Of a stretch of DNA of 64,000 nt, positions 13,219 through 26,760 are shown piece by piece (the stretch's first letter is position 1; every line of letters starts with the position of its first letter). Under the pieces are notes generated by a model. That model saw only the letters and a list, made by a program, of their open reading frames with translations, did no database searches and was not told the DNA's origin. Origin of the DNA: Sphagnum magellanicum (lineage: Eukaryota > Streptophyta > Sphagnopsida > Sphagnales > Sphagnaceae); contig CM038915.1 in the NCBI GenBank assembly GCA_021904315.1, positions 15,500,001-15,564,000 on the forward strand, written 5' to 3'. The position numbers were made by a program, and so were the translations under genes.

Positions 13219-16200
13219 CTTGTTTTCCTTGTTTTTTTTTGTTGTTGTGGTTTCTTTTTTTCTTTTTTTTTTTTTTTTTTTTTTGGTGAATTTATTTGGA
13301 GGCCAAAAATGGATGAAAGATTGTTACGTTCATTCATGGGCTATCTTTCAAGGGCATCAAATGCTCCTTCTTCCCAAGGTTTAGGGTTATGTGTCAAGCT
13401 TCAAAACAAGCATATGATGTAATGTCACCTAAGACAAGGGCTTCTAATTTGCCCCAGACTAGAGACAAACCAAAACAAAAAAAACCTACAAATATAAGAA
13501 TAGGTGTCTATATGGAGGAGGGTCTCCATCCATTGCAAGAGATATTAAAGAATATACACAAACTATAAAGGAAATGGAGATGTTGAAAATGGAAATGACA
13601 AGAGACATTACAAAACAAATATTAAAGAATGAACAAACATGTAAGAAAATATTTTGGGAAAGATAGTTGCAAATGGCTACTTTTTTCTTTTTTTTTGGTG
13701 CTAAACTACCTAAGTCTAAAGATGCTTATGGACCTAGTTTTTCTATGAGTGGTAACATGTGATAACATCATTTTTTTCATACTACTATCATGATTTAAGT
13801 GCACAAAATTGAAATTTCAAAATTTTATTTCAAAATTTTTTTTATGAAAATACAATGTGGATGATCAAACCTTTGGGTGGTTTAATAACCATTGTTCAAA
13901 TAATTTTGTTTTCATTAATTTTCTTTCTTGTTTTTGCTTGTTTTTCATCTTTCAAAGTTGACAACTTATCAGCTATAAATCTAGTTAGATCATCTTTCCT
14001 TGTTGCATCATTCACATGGCCTAGTTCTAATCCTTTCTTTTCCCGAATGCCTTCAACCAATCACTACTACTACTACTATGTATATTATAGTTATAAATGT
14101 TCTTGAGTTTAGTGCATTTAATCATAAGTCTCAATGTTTCATACCCTTATTTAATAAAATTTCATGACTTTATGGACAATAGCTAAGAGGGGATGAAACA
14201 TCCAATGATAGGTGCAACTCAAGCCCAACATGGCATGACTTTATGGAGAGCTCTAATGTATCAAATATTTTCTATCTCTCATATGTGATACAATGGCCTC
14301 AACTTCTTCCCAATGATTTTTTTGTTTAAGTTCAATCCAACCTTTGGTCTTTGGTTTATGTAAACAAGAGTTAAGTAAAAAGTGCATAGTGTAAAAAAAA
14401 TCCAACCTAGGGCATATTTAGGTTTTAAATGAATTTTGTTGGGACCCACCCACACCCGGTCATTGGATGATTAGGAGGTTGATTGGCACCTAGGGTCATC
14501 CTCTATGCCTAGGCTAATTGCAACAACAATAGCTTCACCAAAGAAAGAGAGAGAAAGCTTATTTTAGCAATCTTTTCACCCAAAAAAATTTTCAAATTTG
14601 ATTTTGGGGTTTGTTTTCAATTGCCAAAAGTGAAGATTTATTTTTTGAAAATTTCAGATTTATGTATTGACTTTTAAACATTTAGCCAAAAAAATACAAG
14701 GATGATTAAATATTTATAGGTGGTAATTTGACTTATAACCAAATTTGGTTTAATTTTATTTAGGGATGATAGCCATTTTTTTTTTACATCCTTCCTATCG
14801 ATGATGGTCACTTTGGCCATGTAACATTTTTTTTTGCCATGGTGCAAGAACTTGGAAAATGAGTATTTACAACACTTATGCAATGGCACCAACATCATAT
14901 ACAATAGATATTGCAAAAACATTCACCAAAAAAAATCTAAGGCATGACAAGAACAAAGCAATCAATCTCATCCACCATCTTGCATCCAAATAACATTCCA
15001 ATGGGGCTATCATTTCACCCTCGGTTTAAGGGCCTTAAATAATAGTGGGTACACCAAAAACATTCTAAGGCTCCCAATGGGGCTCTCATTTCCCCTTGGG
15101 CATGTTTAGGGGCCTTAAATAATGGTGGGTACTATATTATGTAGGTGCATGTAGATGGTTCATGAATAATGGAGCTACCGCCCTCGGCTAAAGGGCCTTA
15201 AATTAAGGATTACTCTCACTCTAGGGCTTTCGTTTATATGTTTAAGTTGCTCCAACAAGGATGCCACAAAGAGCTCTAAGTGTGAACCTTAGATGATGGG
15301 TTCATGGGCTATTCTCGACTATTTTTGGCTATTGTGTCATGGTTGGATGTGGTGCGCTTGGAGTGTGTAACATGGGATTAAGGTTTAGGAAAAGAAAAAA
15401 ATTGAAAAGAAAACATAATCAAAATATGGAGTCAATAATGGCAACACATTTAATGCACATAAAAACTTGACTTAATTTAAAGAAACACCCTCTAACCATC
15501 ATGTCTTTGGCTTTCACTTGGTTTTTGGCACATTATTGGCAATTGTTGTGAAAGACACATAGATAGCTACACATTTCAAATATGAACAAACTTGATCCTT
15601 GCGAGTGTTTTAAAAAAACATTTAAATGCCATAATATTTGGTAGCTTCAACACATGTCTATGACTTTGTTGTAATTAATTGATTATAAAAAAATCATTTC
15701 AACAAATAGAATTTTTTGGAAATTCAACTTGTTCATTCACAAAAAAAAATTATTTGAAATTTTATAATTTTGGAAATTTCAATATCTCTAAAAACAATGT
15801 AATTAATGTCTAAGCTACCAAGCTAATAAGGTATTATAAAAGCTTCATTAGTCAAAAACATTTACAATGGAAAATAATAACGGTAACCAATTGAGGTTTG
15901 ATTATCGAAAATCTTATTCAAATGGTTTTAATGTTGTGTGAGAAGAAATAGGTATGTAAGAATTTTTGGTTTTGTTGGGAGCCTTACGTTTTAGAAAATT
16001 TTAGCTAAGGAACATAATGAAAGATGTAAACACCTCCAACGAGCATTATCCAATGCATTGTGTGGTTGATAATGTTTAGTCATCTAGTTTTTTTTGTTGC
16101 AAGGTTTGATTATTTTGACCATTTGCATTTGTTGAATTGAAATTATATATATTATATTTCATTGTTGCAAGTTATGTTGTTAATTAGTATTTCTTTTTCA

Positions 16201-18904
16201 AGATAAACATTCAATTCAAATTTGTCTTGAGACAAAAAAACATGTAAAACATACTAAACAATGTTCTTTTTGCAAAACACATGTAAAACACGAAATATTA
16301 CACATCATGTTTGAACACAAAACCATGTAGGCTACAAAAAGACAAGCTTGAAAGTGCATAGATTTCATTATGGGTATTTAGGCAAAATGTGTGAAGATAT
16401 TTTCTAAGTTGGATAATGGGTGTTTTGGGCAAGATTAATCTTGGTTTGAGATGGGAAATGTTACACTTTTGATCATAAAAATCATAACAAATTTTTGATC
16501 AATTGAAGTGTTGGATTGTGGAATAATCTTGGAAAGATGAACGAATGCATGATGTAAAAAACTCATAATGTGCATCATGGTGACCTCTTAATAATCAACT
16601 TACATCCATTACATGATTGTAGTAGGTTGTAACATCTTGACCAAATTGAAGGTTTAATCATTAAATGTGTGAACTACTTTGATGCTGACAATTCCCTAGT
16701 TTTGTCATGCATTTGACATGTTTAAAAAACTTGTAATATAATGATCATATAACGTGGATCTATTGTAACCAAAAAGACAGAAAGAGATAACTAAGATATC
16801 TATTTCTTCTTCTAATTTGTACGTGGATTTTAGGAGTGATGTTTAAACAAACATTTCACCAATCAAATTTTTACACAAAGAGAGAAAATATCCCAAACAA
16901 TCTACTACAAACATTGAATTATATTTTTCTCACTTGGAATTCACAAAAACTTGGGTCTCATTTCCTTTAACCTAAATCAATATCCCCACAATTCCAAATT
17001 TTTAATTCTTAAGCATTTCAAACTTAAAATTTTGATGTCAATTCAAACAAGCTCTAAAATCCCTAGGGTTTTTCATCACATCCACCATCTCTTGTTTTTT
17101 ATTCATGATTCAGCCTCAATTTCCTTAACCTTAAACTTCGTTACACAATGGAAATTATGAGAACTCCATGGACAAGTTCAACCAAGGTATAAGCTATAAA
17201 CATTCTTCCCAATACCCATCACAAGCCTTATTTACCATTCCAAAAACAATCATTTCCATAACTCCAAAACGCTAAACACCACAACTAAAAAATACATAGT
17301 TTTTTCCTACCTCCAACCCAAAAAAAACAAGTCAAAAACAAATTGATTTATTTTGCTTGACAAATAGTTGCTATTGGATCAAAATTCTTCTTTCTTAAAT
17401 CCATCCTTCCAAAGGCATTTCTCACTTTAGCATAATCTACATTATCAATCATCTTCCACAACACCATATTCATCATGAAGAATAACCAAACAAAACAAAG
17501 AGGTGAATTAATGCAAACCACATAAAATAGCAAACATAGCACCTACATTCGAACCTTTGAATTCATAATTGGATCATCCAAAGTTGTAAAACATAAATCA
17601 AAACAAACAAAAACACTTCTATTTTGGAGAACAAAATGTTTTCCCCTCTTAACCACCTCCATTAAATCATGGTGACCTAAACCAATAGTGACCTGTCACA
17701 CATTAAAGCACTTTTATTTTCCTTTTTTTGGTTTTCTTTTTAGGTCACACTATGTTTAATCTTCGATCACACAAGGTCAAAATGCACTCAAAGGAGCCAC
17801 AAGCATTGTACTTTACATTAGCTTTGCATGTCATTTTTCCCCAAAATAATTTTTTCATACAAATGATTTTTTGAATGATTTTTTTTGCAACTTGTTATGA
17901 AAAATGATTATAATTTCCCCAATAAGTTAGAAGAATTTTTTAAATAATTTTTAAAATAAATATGAATTTGTACAAATGTACAAATTTATTGCAAATTTTA
18001 TGTTTCAACTTGAAAAATGATGATAATTTGAATCATCAATTTTTAAACCAAATTTTTTTTAATACATCATGTACATTATACCCCATTTGTATGTGATAAA
18101 ACATTCTTGAAGTTTTGAAATTCTTAATTTTCAAATGTACATACTTTGAATTTTCAAAGTTTTAGAATTTCACATTTTTAAAATGGTGTATGGTTTTTTA
18201 ATGTGTCTAATATGTTATTATCATCTCATATTTTCTACCATCAACTTATTTCTATTATTTGAGTCCTTTGAAAGTCTTTTGTAAAAATGTCTTTTTTTTT
18301 AATGATAAAAATTTTCATTTAAAAAAGTTCTTAACTAAACCAAAACTTAAAATTGGATCAAATGGATTTTTAGTTTAAATTTCTTGACATTCATGTGTGT
18401 TAAAAATTAATAATGTGCCATGATTAGCATGGTTTCAAATGGCAAAACAAATTTAAAATCTCTAGTTTTTTATGATAGAATCTAACTTTCGACGCCCTTT
18501 GTGGTTGCTTTGATTCGACATGAACCTACTTATCTAGTAGTAGGGTGTTTATTGGGTGCATGACATTGTTCCTTTTTCACCAAAATAAGGTGCAAAAAGG
18601 TAGTGGGTAGGGGCTACACTATGTGTGATGACTCCCACCCAATTTTTGGTGACAATGGGATAAAAATGCATTCTCAATGTTATTTCCACCCCCCCCCCCC
18701 CGCCCCCCCCCAGGTATAACCATTTTAATATATTAAATAGAATGTAAATATAAAATTTCAAAAAATATATGTGCCAAGTAAAAGTAAATCAAAATTTAAG
18801 AAAATTCAAACCAAGGATGGGTATAAAGATTTTGCAAAATTATTAATCCAAGTAAAGGTTAAAATAAATGATAGCATTTACCTTATTGTAGGGTGGGGAT
18901 AAAA
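13219..18904. other. AT-rich intergenic DNA, no gene seen
   Basis: No frame resembles a known protein. It holds a poly-T run near 13255-13283, a run of CTA triplets near 14064-14078 and a set of related blocks at 14995-15205. A C-rich run (two C tracts split by one G) lies at 18690-18713. Confidence 0.55.
14995..15205. repeat. Imperfect tandem repeat, unit about 75 bp
   Basis: The words CCAATGGGGCT, TCATTTC, CCCT and GGGCCTTAAATAATNGTGGGTAC occur near 14998-15051 and again near 15075-15130. A third, weaker copy (GCCCTCGGCTAAAGGGCCTTAAAT) lies near 15180-15205. The function is unknown; it is probably part of an old repeat. Confidence 0.65.
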
Positions 18905-19704
18905 GGTGAAAGCACACTATAGTGACCCCCCTTGGGGTGTCACATTGTAATACTTTCCAAGGATGTGCATGTTTGAGTGTATCTCACCTCAAACTTTTGA
19001 AAGATCTTCACAATATTTTTACATATTATGTTAGAACATAACCTAGGCAAGAGATTAGAAAAGAAATTATTTCATTTCATATTATAAAGTGGGAGATTGG
19101 AGTATATTTGTGGAAACAAATGTCATGTACATGTGTATTCAAAAACATGAATAACTCCAAAAACAATTTAAGTGATTTTTAGTCGTTATGAAAATTGAAG
19201 GTATATTGAGCCATGTCATTTGACATAATATGAACCATACTTGGATACCATGTGATTAATTTGAAAATTTCCATATCAAAAAATAATTTTTTTTAACAAG
19301 GATGCGATAAATTTGTGGTAAATTGAAATTTTGACAAGTAATCACATCCACATAAAAGATGAAAAGCATAGTTAGATGGGCCTTTTTCTATATTGCCTTA
19401 AAATTGATTATTTTAATGACAAATGGAGCCTTAAAATTAGTGTAGTCAAAACAAAATTGTGGCCTTATTATGCCAATGTATATTATAAATATACTCATGG
19501 ATCCTTCAATATAAATATTGAAATTTATTATTTTAAAAAAATTACATAACAATAGTTTTTTAAAAATAATTATTGTAAGGCCCAAAAACCAAATTTGGTA
19601 CCCAAAATTAAATGTGCCATGCTTTTGGAACAATTATATCGTATGTATTATAATACTAGACTAAAAAATGGCCCAAAGGGGGTCATTATAGTGTGCTTTC
19701 ACCC
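18905..19704 (+). mobile_element. 800-bp non-autonomous TIR element, copy 1
   Basis: It begins GGTGAAAGCACACTATAGTG followed by a C run and TTGGGG. It ends with the near-exact reverse complement (CCCAAAGGGGGTCATTATAG then TGTGCTTTCACCC). The terminal inverted repeats are about 33 bp with few mismatches and contain the palindrome CACTATAGTG. The interior is AT-rich and has no coding capacity, as expected of a MITE-like element moved by a transposase encoded elsewhere. TAAA stands on both flanks and could be a target duplication, but this is not certain. A second copy in reverse orientation lies at 21249-22052. Confidence 0.85.
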
Positions 19705-19937
19705 TAAACATTTCATCATTTATCATATACATAGGTATAAGTGAGAAATTGTAACATAAAAGAAATATTTACACAAGTATGGCACATCTCAAAGTGAGAA
19801 AAGACAAGTATGTAATTGGGAATGCAAAATTGAACACATGAAATTTCAAACATCTTATAAAAAATAATCAAATATAATCAAATCAATCAATAGCATTTCT
19901 TTAAATTTTATTCAAATCATTTTTATAATGAATAATC

Positions 19938-19970
<33 letters not shown>

Positions 19971-21248
19971 GGGTTCCAAGAACATGTGATAAGAGGTTTT
20001 TATCAAGATAATTAATGTAATAAACAAAAATGAAATATTAAAAGCAAACATGTTCAATAGTTAGTCACCATAATTCAAACAAATCCACTATAACCACATG
20101 AATTGCAAAACATGGCAATGAATATATGTTATATGATGATTTTGGCATACATTTTATATTTACCCTCCCCCATGTAAGAGTAAACCTCAAGTATTTATTC
20201 TAAGTTAGAAATAAGGTAAATTCAAAATATTTATCACTTGGGTAATGTTATTTAGAAAGTAAATAAAACCATTTACATGGAGGTGTGAAGAAAGCATGTT
20301 AGACATAGTGTTGTTTGGTTATATTTGAAAAATTTGGATATACATATGAATAATGGCCGGATATGTATACATATATATCTGGATTTTTGGTTTAGTTTGA
20401 TATCTGGCCTTATACACAACTATCAAATACTTAACAGATACTTGACGTTATAACTCCATTATGCATAATTGCTAATGAGTAGAAATATTTAAACTAGTTA
20501 GTAGCATAAGCCTCCTAATAATTAATAATTATTAGTGGTGAACTTATCATTTTTTATACAATAGGTGAAGTTAGTGAGATTAAATAGTTCATGTTAGTGA
20601 GTGGTTGGGGAGTAATTCACCCAATCATTTAAGAAATTAAAAAAAAAGAATTAAGATAAAACCTTTATTTTTTAGGGGTTGATGTGGGCCTTGTGTGGTT
20701 TGTAAAGAAGGAAGATTAAAGGAAATGTTGGAGGACTTTTATGAATTAGAGACTTTTTACTTGGAGAGAAGGAATGGAGAATTCATGGAGAAGTATGTGA
20801 ATAATGGAATAATGTGCTTGTATTTTGTGTGTGAACTCGATATGTTTGTTATATCTTTATTTTATTAAAAAGTGTGGAAGGTAGATTAGTTTGAGATTAC
20901 TTAAGTAGACTATTCCGTTGAGATGGTATTTTTGCATTTCTTTTAGAACAAATAATAAAAAGGCATACCATTTGGTAACCTCTAGAGTAATAAGTTATTG
21001 GCTACCACCAAAAGGTAGTAGTTAATATCTAGTGGTAGAAAGCAGCATGAAAACACTAACAAGTAGCCACTTGTAGACTGAAAGGCATTGCTATAAGTGA
21101 TAAACACTAACTATGAAGGAATGTAGTGTGTTGCAAACGATAAAAAGCAGGGGGAAACTTCCCAAGGTGTTACAAGTGGTAGGCAAAGCCACTAGAGGAC
21201 CCACAAGCGTGGTGGAGATGGGACAATAACTATAGAAGGTTTGCAAAA
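19705..21248. other. Spacer between the two TIR elements, no gene seen
   Basis: AT-rich DNA with an (ATA)n run at about 19938-19968 and no recognisable coding sequence. Confidence 0.5.
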
Positions 21249-22052
21249 GGTGAAGGCACATTATAGTGACCCTTTTTTGGGGCATTTTTGGGTTCAATAT
21301 TATAATGCATACAATATAATTGTTCCAAAAGCATGGTACATTCAATTTTGGGTATCAAATTTGGTTTTTGGGCCTTCTAATAATCATTTTCACAAAATTA
21401 ATGTTATGTAATATATTTTTTAAATAATAAATTTCATTATTTATATTGAAGGATCCATGAATATATTTATAATATACATATAATAGGGCCATAGTTTCAT
21501 TTTGACTCCACTAACTTTAAGGTTCCAATAGTCATTAAAATAATCAATTTTAATGACATAAAATAAATGGCCCATCTAACTATGCTTGCCATTATTCTAT
21601 GTGGATGTGATTACTTGTCAAATTTTCAATTTACCATAGATTTATTGCATCCTTGCTGAAAAAATTCATATTTTTTGAAATGAAAAATTTAAAATTAGTC
21701 ACATGGTATCCAAGCATGGTTCATATTATGTCAAATGACATGGTTTAATATACCTTCAACTTTCATAAAGATTAAAAATCATTTAAATTGTTTTTGGAAT
21801 ATATTCGTGTTTTTGAATACATAGGTACATTACATTTGTTTCCACAAATATACTTCAATTTCCCACTTTATAAAATGAAATGAAATAATTTATTTTCTAA
21901 TCTCTTGCCTAGGTTATATTCTAACATAATATGTAAAAATATTGTGAAGATCTTTCAAAAGTTTGAGGTGGGATACATTCAAACATGCACATCCTTGGAA
22001 AGTAGCACAATGTGACACCCCAACGGGGGTCACCATAGCGTGCTTTCACCCC
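21249..22052 (-). mobile_element. 800-bp non-autonomous TIR element, copy 2 (inverted)
   Basis: The left end is GGTGAAGGCACATTATAGTG and the right end reads GTCACCATAGCGTGCTTTCACCCC. Read on the minus strand it follows copy 1 almost throughout, for example TTTCCAAGGATGTGCATGTT, ACCTCAAACTTTTGAAAG, ATCTTCACAATATTTTTACA and CCTAGGTTATATTCTAACAT. The length is within a few bases of copy 1. The two copies face each other across 1.5 kb, so a transcript through both could fold into a long hairpin. Confidence 0.85.
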
Positions 22053-23279
22053 AAACCCTAACATGGTAATATCTAGAGGTGTTGAAGGTATTACAGACCT
22101 TTAGAGAGTAACCATTATTAGATTTTTTTTCCCATGTTTTTTTTTACTTTCTTCCCCTACCTCCTTGGATTAACCTATTTATAGGACGATAGGTCTATTA
22201 TTGGATAGTAGACCCTTACCTTCCTCTTTTGTTCTTTGTACGACTCCTTACTTACTATGTGAATAGTTGTCGTAAAGTAAGTTAGGAAAAGGTTAATTTG
22301 TTTTGTTGAATAATAAGGTGTTGACCTTATCCCCTCAATCTTACCTTCTAGAAGATGGTAATGATCAAAGGTTGCAATTTCACCCCTTGACAATAACCTT
22401 ATCCAAGTTACAACTCATTACTTTCTTCACTGCTTTCTTTGAATGCATATGAATACTTAGTGGAACTTGGCCTTTTCATTACTCTTATTTGTTTGACTAC
22501 ATGGGTGCACAATGCTTTGCAACTTTGCAGATTTTTTTGTTAACGAACTCAACGTTGCCATTGTGAGTTGCATGTGAATTTGGCATTGGCGTCACATGCA
22601 TGCTCACTACTTGGCATTATGTGCATGTTCATTGCTTTCTTTGAGTGCATAGTGCACACATAATGCACTTCAATTTCGATTGTTTTGCTTCTTTGAATGC
22701 ATTTGACTATGTGCATACTTTGTAGCTTTACAAATTTCTTTGCTAGTGAATTGGGCATTGGTGTTGTACCTTGTTGAGGAATTCAGTATCGGTGTTGTGC
22801 ACTTACTTTATGAGTTTGGTTTTGAGCACATATTTGAGTGAATTTGGCATTGGTAAAACTTTGTTGTTTCTTCCTCAAATTCAACAAATCAACAAAGGTA
22901 AGCTTAAAATTTTTCTTTTCTTTTCATGTCTGGGAGTTCAACTCCAAGTGTTGTTTAGAGTATTGGTGTGTTTAGTCTTTTTTTTAGGTTTTTGTTTTAA
23001 TCCTTGAAAAGCTTCAACAACCTTCAAGGCTACTATAGAATGTGGGTTCAGGGTTTAATGTGTTTATTTTTTTGGTTTAGGTCTATGTCCTCAATGGCTA
23101 AAGAACTTCCAAAACCTTGTTTTGTTGAAAATGTGGGTTTATTTATTTTTTGGTTGTAGGATTCTATCTTCAATAACTAAAAGGCTTTAGTAACCTTATT
23201 TTGTTGAAAGTGTGGGAAGAGTTGGTGAAGATGTTGCATCAATTGCCTTTAATTAGATTAGATTTTCATCACTTTCAAA
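22053..23279. other. Intergenic DNA with short GCATTGG-type repeats, no gene seen
   Basis: Near 22550-22860 the words GAATTTGGCATTGG, GAGTTGGGCATTGG-like blocks and TTTGAATGCAT or TTTGAGTGCAT recur irregularly. This suggests a decayed repeat just upstream of the hAT fossil. No protein-like frame is seen. Confidence 0.45.
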
Positions 23280-25520
23280 TGTTGAGAGTGTGCATTTGGA
23301 ATTTAGCAATGTGACATTATTAAATGTTATTGATGCTTCACAACTTGTGGTTGAATCACAAGCTATGGCTTGGAAACCTCATAGTCACATGTTTATATGT
23401 TGGGGATTTTTTGTTGTGAATGATGGGTTACTTATGGATTTAATGAATCTGCAAATGTTGTGGTGCATATATGTAGATCTAAGCAACCAACCAACAATGT
23501 TTTGGTTCAAAAATGTAATATGCGCAAAGGTTTAATTAAGTACATCAAAGTTAATGGGATCACTCCCATGATTACTTATATGCAAACTACACATCCAAAA
23601 TTGTTTGCATTGAAGAAACAACAACTCAATGTGGTGGTAGAACATGCTATTATTCATGCTCGACAATTGGGGAAAAAAAGGACAAGTCCTTATAGTTGTG
23701 TAATTACTGAACTTTTTGGTGCCACAAACCCATACAAAAAAAAATGATGAACACTAGTAGTGGTTTTTAGAGATTTGGTTCTTTATACTTATAAAGGTTA
23801 TAAGCCTTTGTCCAATTGTGATAACATTTGGCTTCAAAGGTTAGTTTTAGGTTAATTCCCCCATGTGGTTGTTCCATTTCGATCTTCTTTTGTGGAAGAA
23901 ATGTTGCTTACCATGGTCAAGAAGACCATGGACCAACTTGTTTTGTCGAGTCTTGCATCTAAAGCAATAATGTTTGCTAGTTTTAATTCACGAATGTCTT
24001 ATGACAATGTGGATACTTTTGTTTTGGTTATCAATTTTTTGAATGATACCGAGGTCCCCATGCATTTCACTATGGGGTTGTTTGAAGTGAATGAAACAAC
24101 TGAACAATCCATAGTTGCACAAGTTCGATTTTTGTTAAAGAAATTTGGTATGTTGCATTGGGTGATTGCCTTTGTAAAAGACAAAGGCACTAATTTGATA
24201 GTTATGGCAGTAGCTTTACATTTTATCATTGATTGTGAACCTTTGAAAAAAATTAGAGTTTATGAAGGCACAAGCTTTGGGCATGTGATGTTTAAGGCCT
24301 ATCAATATGCTACAAATGACGACAAGGTTTTTGTTAGGCTATAACATGTGAGCGTGAAGGATGCCCATGTTGGCTTACAAAAAACCATTATTTAGACCAA
24401 AAAGTCAAGGAAGGGGAGGCAGGACTAGGAACGGGCTTGTGTTGAAAGTGAAATGTGACACCAAAAATTGAAAACTTTTGTGAAGACAAGATTCACCAAT
24501 AGGTCATTATGTTTGAAAAGATTGGAGTTTAAGAATGCCATTTTTCTTTGTTATGGAAAGCAAAACATTATGGTTTTACAATAGAAGGTTCTTAAAACCC
24601 AAATGTGGGTTGTTGCTAAGGTAGTCACATTTGCCTTGAATCATGTTGTTTTAACATGTGTGCTGAATCAATTTAAAGGTCACTAGTTGTTTTCAAACAC
24701 CTTAACAACATTTATCACCCTAATTGTGAAAATGGAAACTAAGTTGTTGCAATTGTTTAACTTGTTAAAAAATTTTAACCCTTTTGAGGCAGAAATCCTT
24801 CTTGTACATAACAATATGCGATTTGAGGTTATAAAGGTGATCAAACCTTTTTTGGATTTCTTGAGGTTTTTTTATGCACTATAGGTTCACAACATGATGG
24901 CTATCATGTTGGATCCACACTGCAAGGTTTTGTGCATTGTGCAAAGTTTAGTGGGATGCAGGAATGCAATCAAATTAACATTCAAATATGATGCCAAGAT
25001 TATGATTTCACTTTTGAGGGTGTGTTTTGAATGACTAAACCCTAATATCGTTACAAGTACTAAATTAATTGATGATGTAGGATTGGAGTTGGAACAAAAT
25101 ATGTTTGGAACGGGAGCGTTAATTGAAGAATCTTTTTGAGCATTAGTCATTAAAGAGTTGTTTTTGTTTAAGAAATTGTTTATTTCCTCATCTACATGTG
25201 CATATTCATTAACTTGGTGGCATATGCATGAAGGCTTGTTTCCAAATGTGGGTTTTCTTACAAAATAGATTTTTGGAATCTTGGGTTCATAAATAAAAAT
25301 TAAATTAATTTTTAATCTTGTTGGGGTATTGACAGTTTCAAAGCACTGCCACTTGCAAGTGGACAATATGGACGGGATCATCATTATTGTGAAAAATTGG
25401 CCTAATGATCCACATGCCAAATGCAAACCAAATTCTAACTTCAAACAATACTTGAAAATAGGAAAATATCTAGCAGAGGATAATTACAATTTGATTGAAC
25501 AACATAGTTCTTTTTAGGAA
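23280..25520 (+). pseudogene. Dead hAT-superfamily transposase
   Basis: Fragments in order match plant hAT (BED-finger type) transposases. An N-terminal part with KYIKVNGITPM lies at 23500-23745. The central catalytic region at 23865-24344 has MGLFEVNETTEQS and WVIAFVKDKGTNL, then FGHVMFKAYQYATNDDKV. The middle at 24890-25020 has NMMAIMLDPHCK. The C-terminal dimerisation region at 25200-25517 has TWWHMHEGLFPNVGFL, then GVLTVSKHCHLQVDN, then AEDNYNLIEQ. The frame is interrupted by several stops (for example after LRVCFE, before ALVIKEL, and between NVGFLTK and IFGILGS) and shifts more than once. It is therefore a relic with no working product. Terminal repeats were not located. Confidence 0.88.
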
Positions 25521-26585
25521 TTACAAGTTGATGGTGACTAACTTTGTGGGTTAAGGTGGGTTTGTGTGGGGTGTGGTTGGGATAAAAAACTTGTGCTACA
25601 ATTGTGTAGAGTTTTATGGTTTTTCTTAGAATTGCTATTCACTTCCCCTTGAATTTTTGGTTTGGTTTTAGGAGTCTAGCTTTCTAGGTTAAAAGGTAGT
25701 AAAATAAAAAATTGATACACATAACCTTTGTGCATATTTGTCATTTTGTGAAAATCAAAAATCGACATATCATAACCAACAATCTTTTCAAAAAATAAAT
25801 TATGGTGTAACTTAATGGTGTGGTAGATTTCAATTTTTTTTGAAATACATATCATTTTTCTTTAAAAAATAAGAATATATTTTATTGGTATTCACAAGAT
25901 AGGCCCAAAATGCAATACTAGACAACATTGATAGCTTGGATGGTGAAATGATTGTATGTGTGGGCAAGGGTGTTCAATATGTAAATTACGAATATGATAT
26001 GTGGGATGTCTCTATTTTGATGTTCATTTTGGAAGGCAATTTAAAAGTTTGATAAAATAAACAATATGAAAAAAATATTGTATGTGTTCACAATAGGCAT
26101 TATGGATATCATCTAGTAGAAAATTGACAAAATACAAAATTTGTACATTGGTTTTCATTGTTTTTTATTTACAATGGTTTGGATATTGATGATCAACTTT
26201 ATATTTACAATCTAGGAAAAATAAAAGGTGCAAGTTCAATAATAACAAATAGCAAACCCCTAGGATTGCCAAAACATAGACCCTTGCATTGATGAATGTA
26301 AAACATCAGATGACAATCATAGTAGAAATTGTTTTGGACAAGTATTAAAATCTTTGTCACAAGCATGAAAATTACTATGAGTAAAAGGCCTTGGATAAAT
26401 ATTGGTCTAAACCTAAATCCAATCACACATAAAATTTAATTGAATACTAGCCTGTGAAATATGCAAAAAAAATAATGAAATAAGTTTTATTCATAACATC
26501 AAAATACTAGAAATATAAAAATTTGAACAAGTTCTTATTATAAAATTGGATCTCAAATCAATGTTCAATAGATACACCATAGTGC
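25521..26585. other. AT-rich intergenic DNA, no gene seen
   Basis: No protein-like frame and no clear repeat. It may include the untranslated 3' end of the hAT element. Confidence 0.45.
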
Positions 26586-26589
26586 CCCC

Positions 26590-26760
26590 ATTGACAATGG
26601 CTTAGTGGTACAATCCTTGTTTGGTACCATAAAGGTTTTGAGTTCAAACCATTGGTGAACAAGCAAAAGTCTAACCATGTCTATGCAAGTGAGCTTGATT
26701 TGGGTTACACCAATAGCTTGTTGATTGGATTTGTTGGATGAAAATTGAACAATCATGAAT
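26590..26760 (+). mobile_element. Possible tRNA-derived SINE
   Basis: ATGGCTTAGTGGTACAATCC (about 26597-26616) resembles an RNA polymerase III A box. GAGTTCAAACC (26640-26650), about 40 bases further on, resembles a B box. Both are at the spacing seen in tRNA-derived SINEs. No cloverleaf with a complete acceptor stem can be drawn, so a working tRNA gene is unlikely. The 3' end is undefined. Confidence 0.4.

Noticed and set aside
18690-18713. C-run as a possible G-quadruplex regulator
   Set aside because: It stands in gene-free AT-rich DNA with no promoter nearby; most likely a simple homopolymer run.
26590-26660. A tRNA gene
   Set aside because: A- and B-box-like words are present but no acceptor stem or anticodon arm pairs properly; kept only as a possible SINE.
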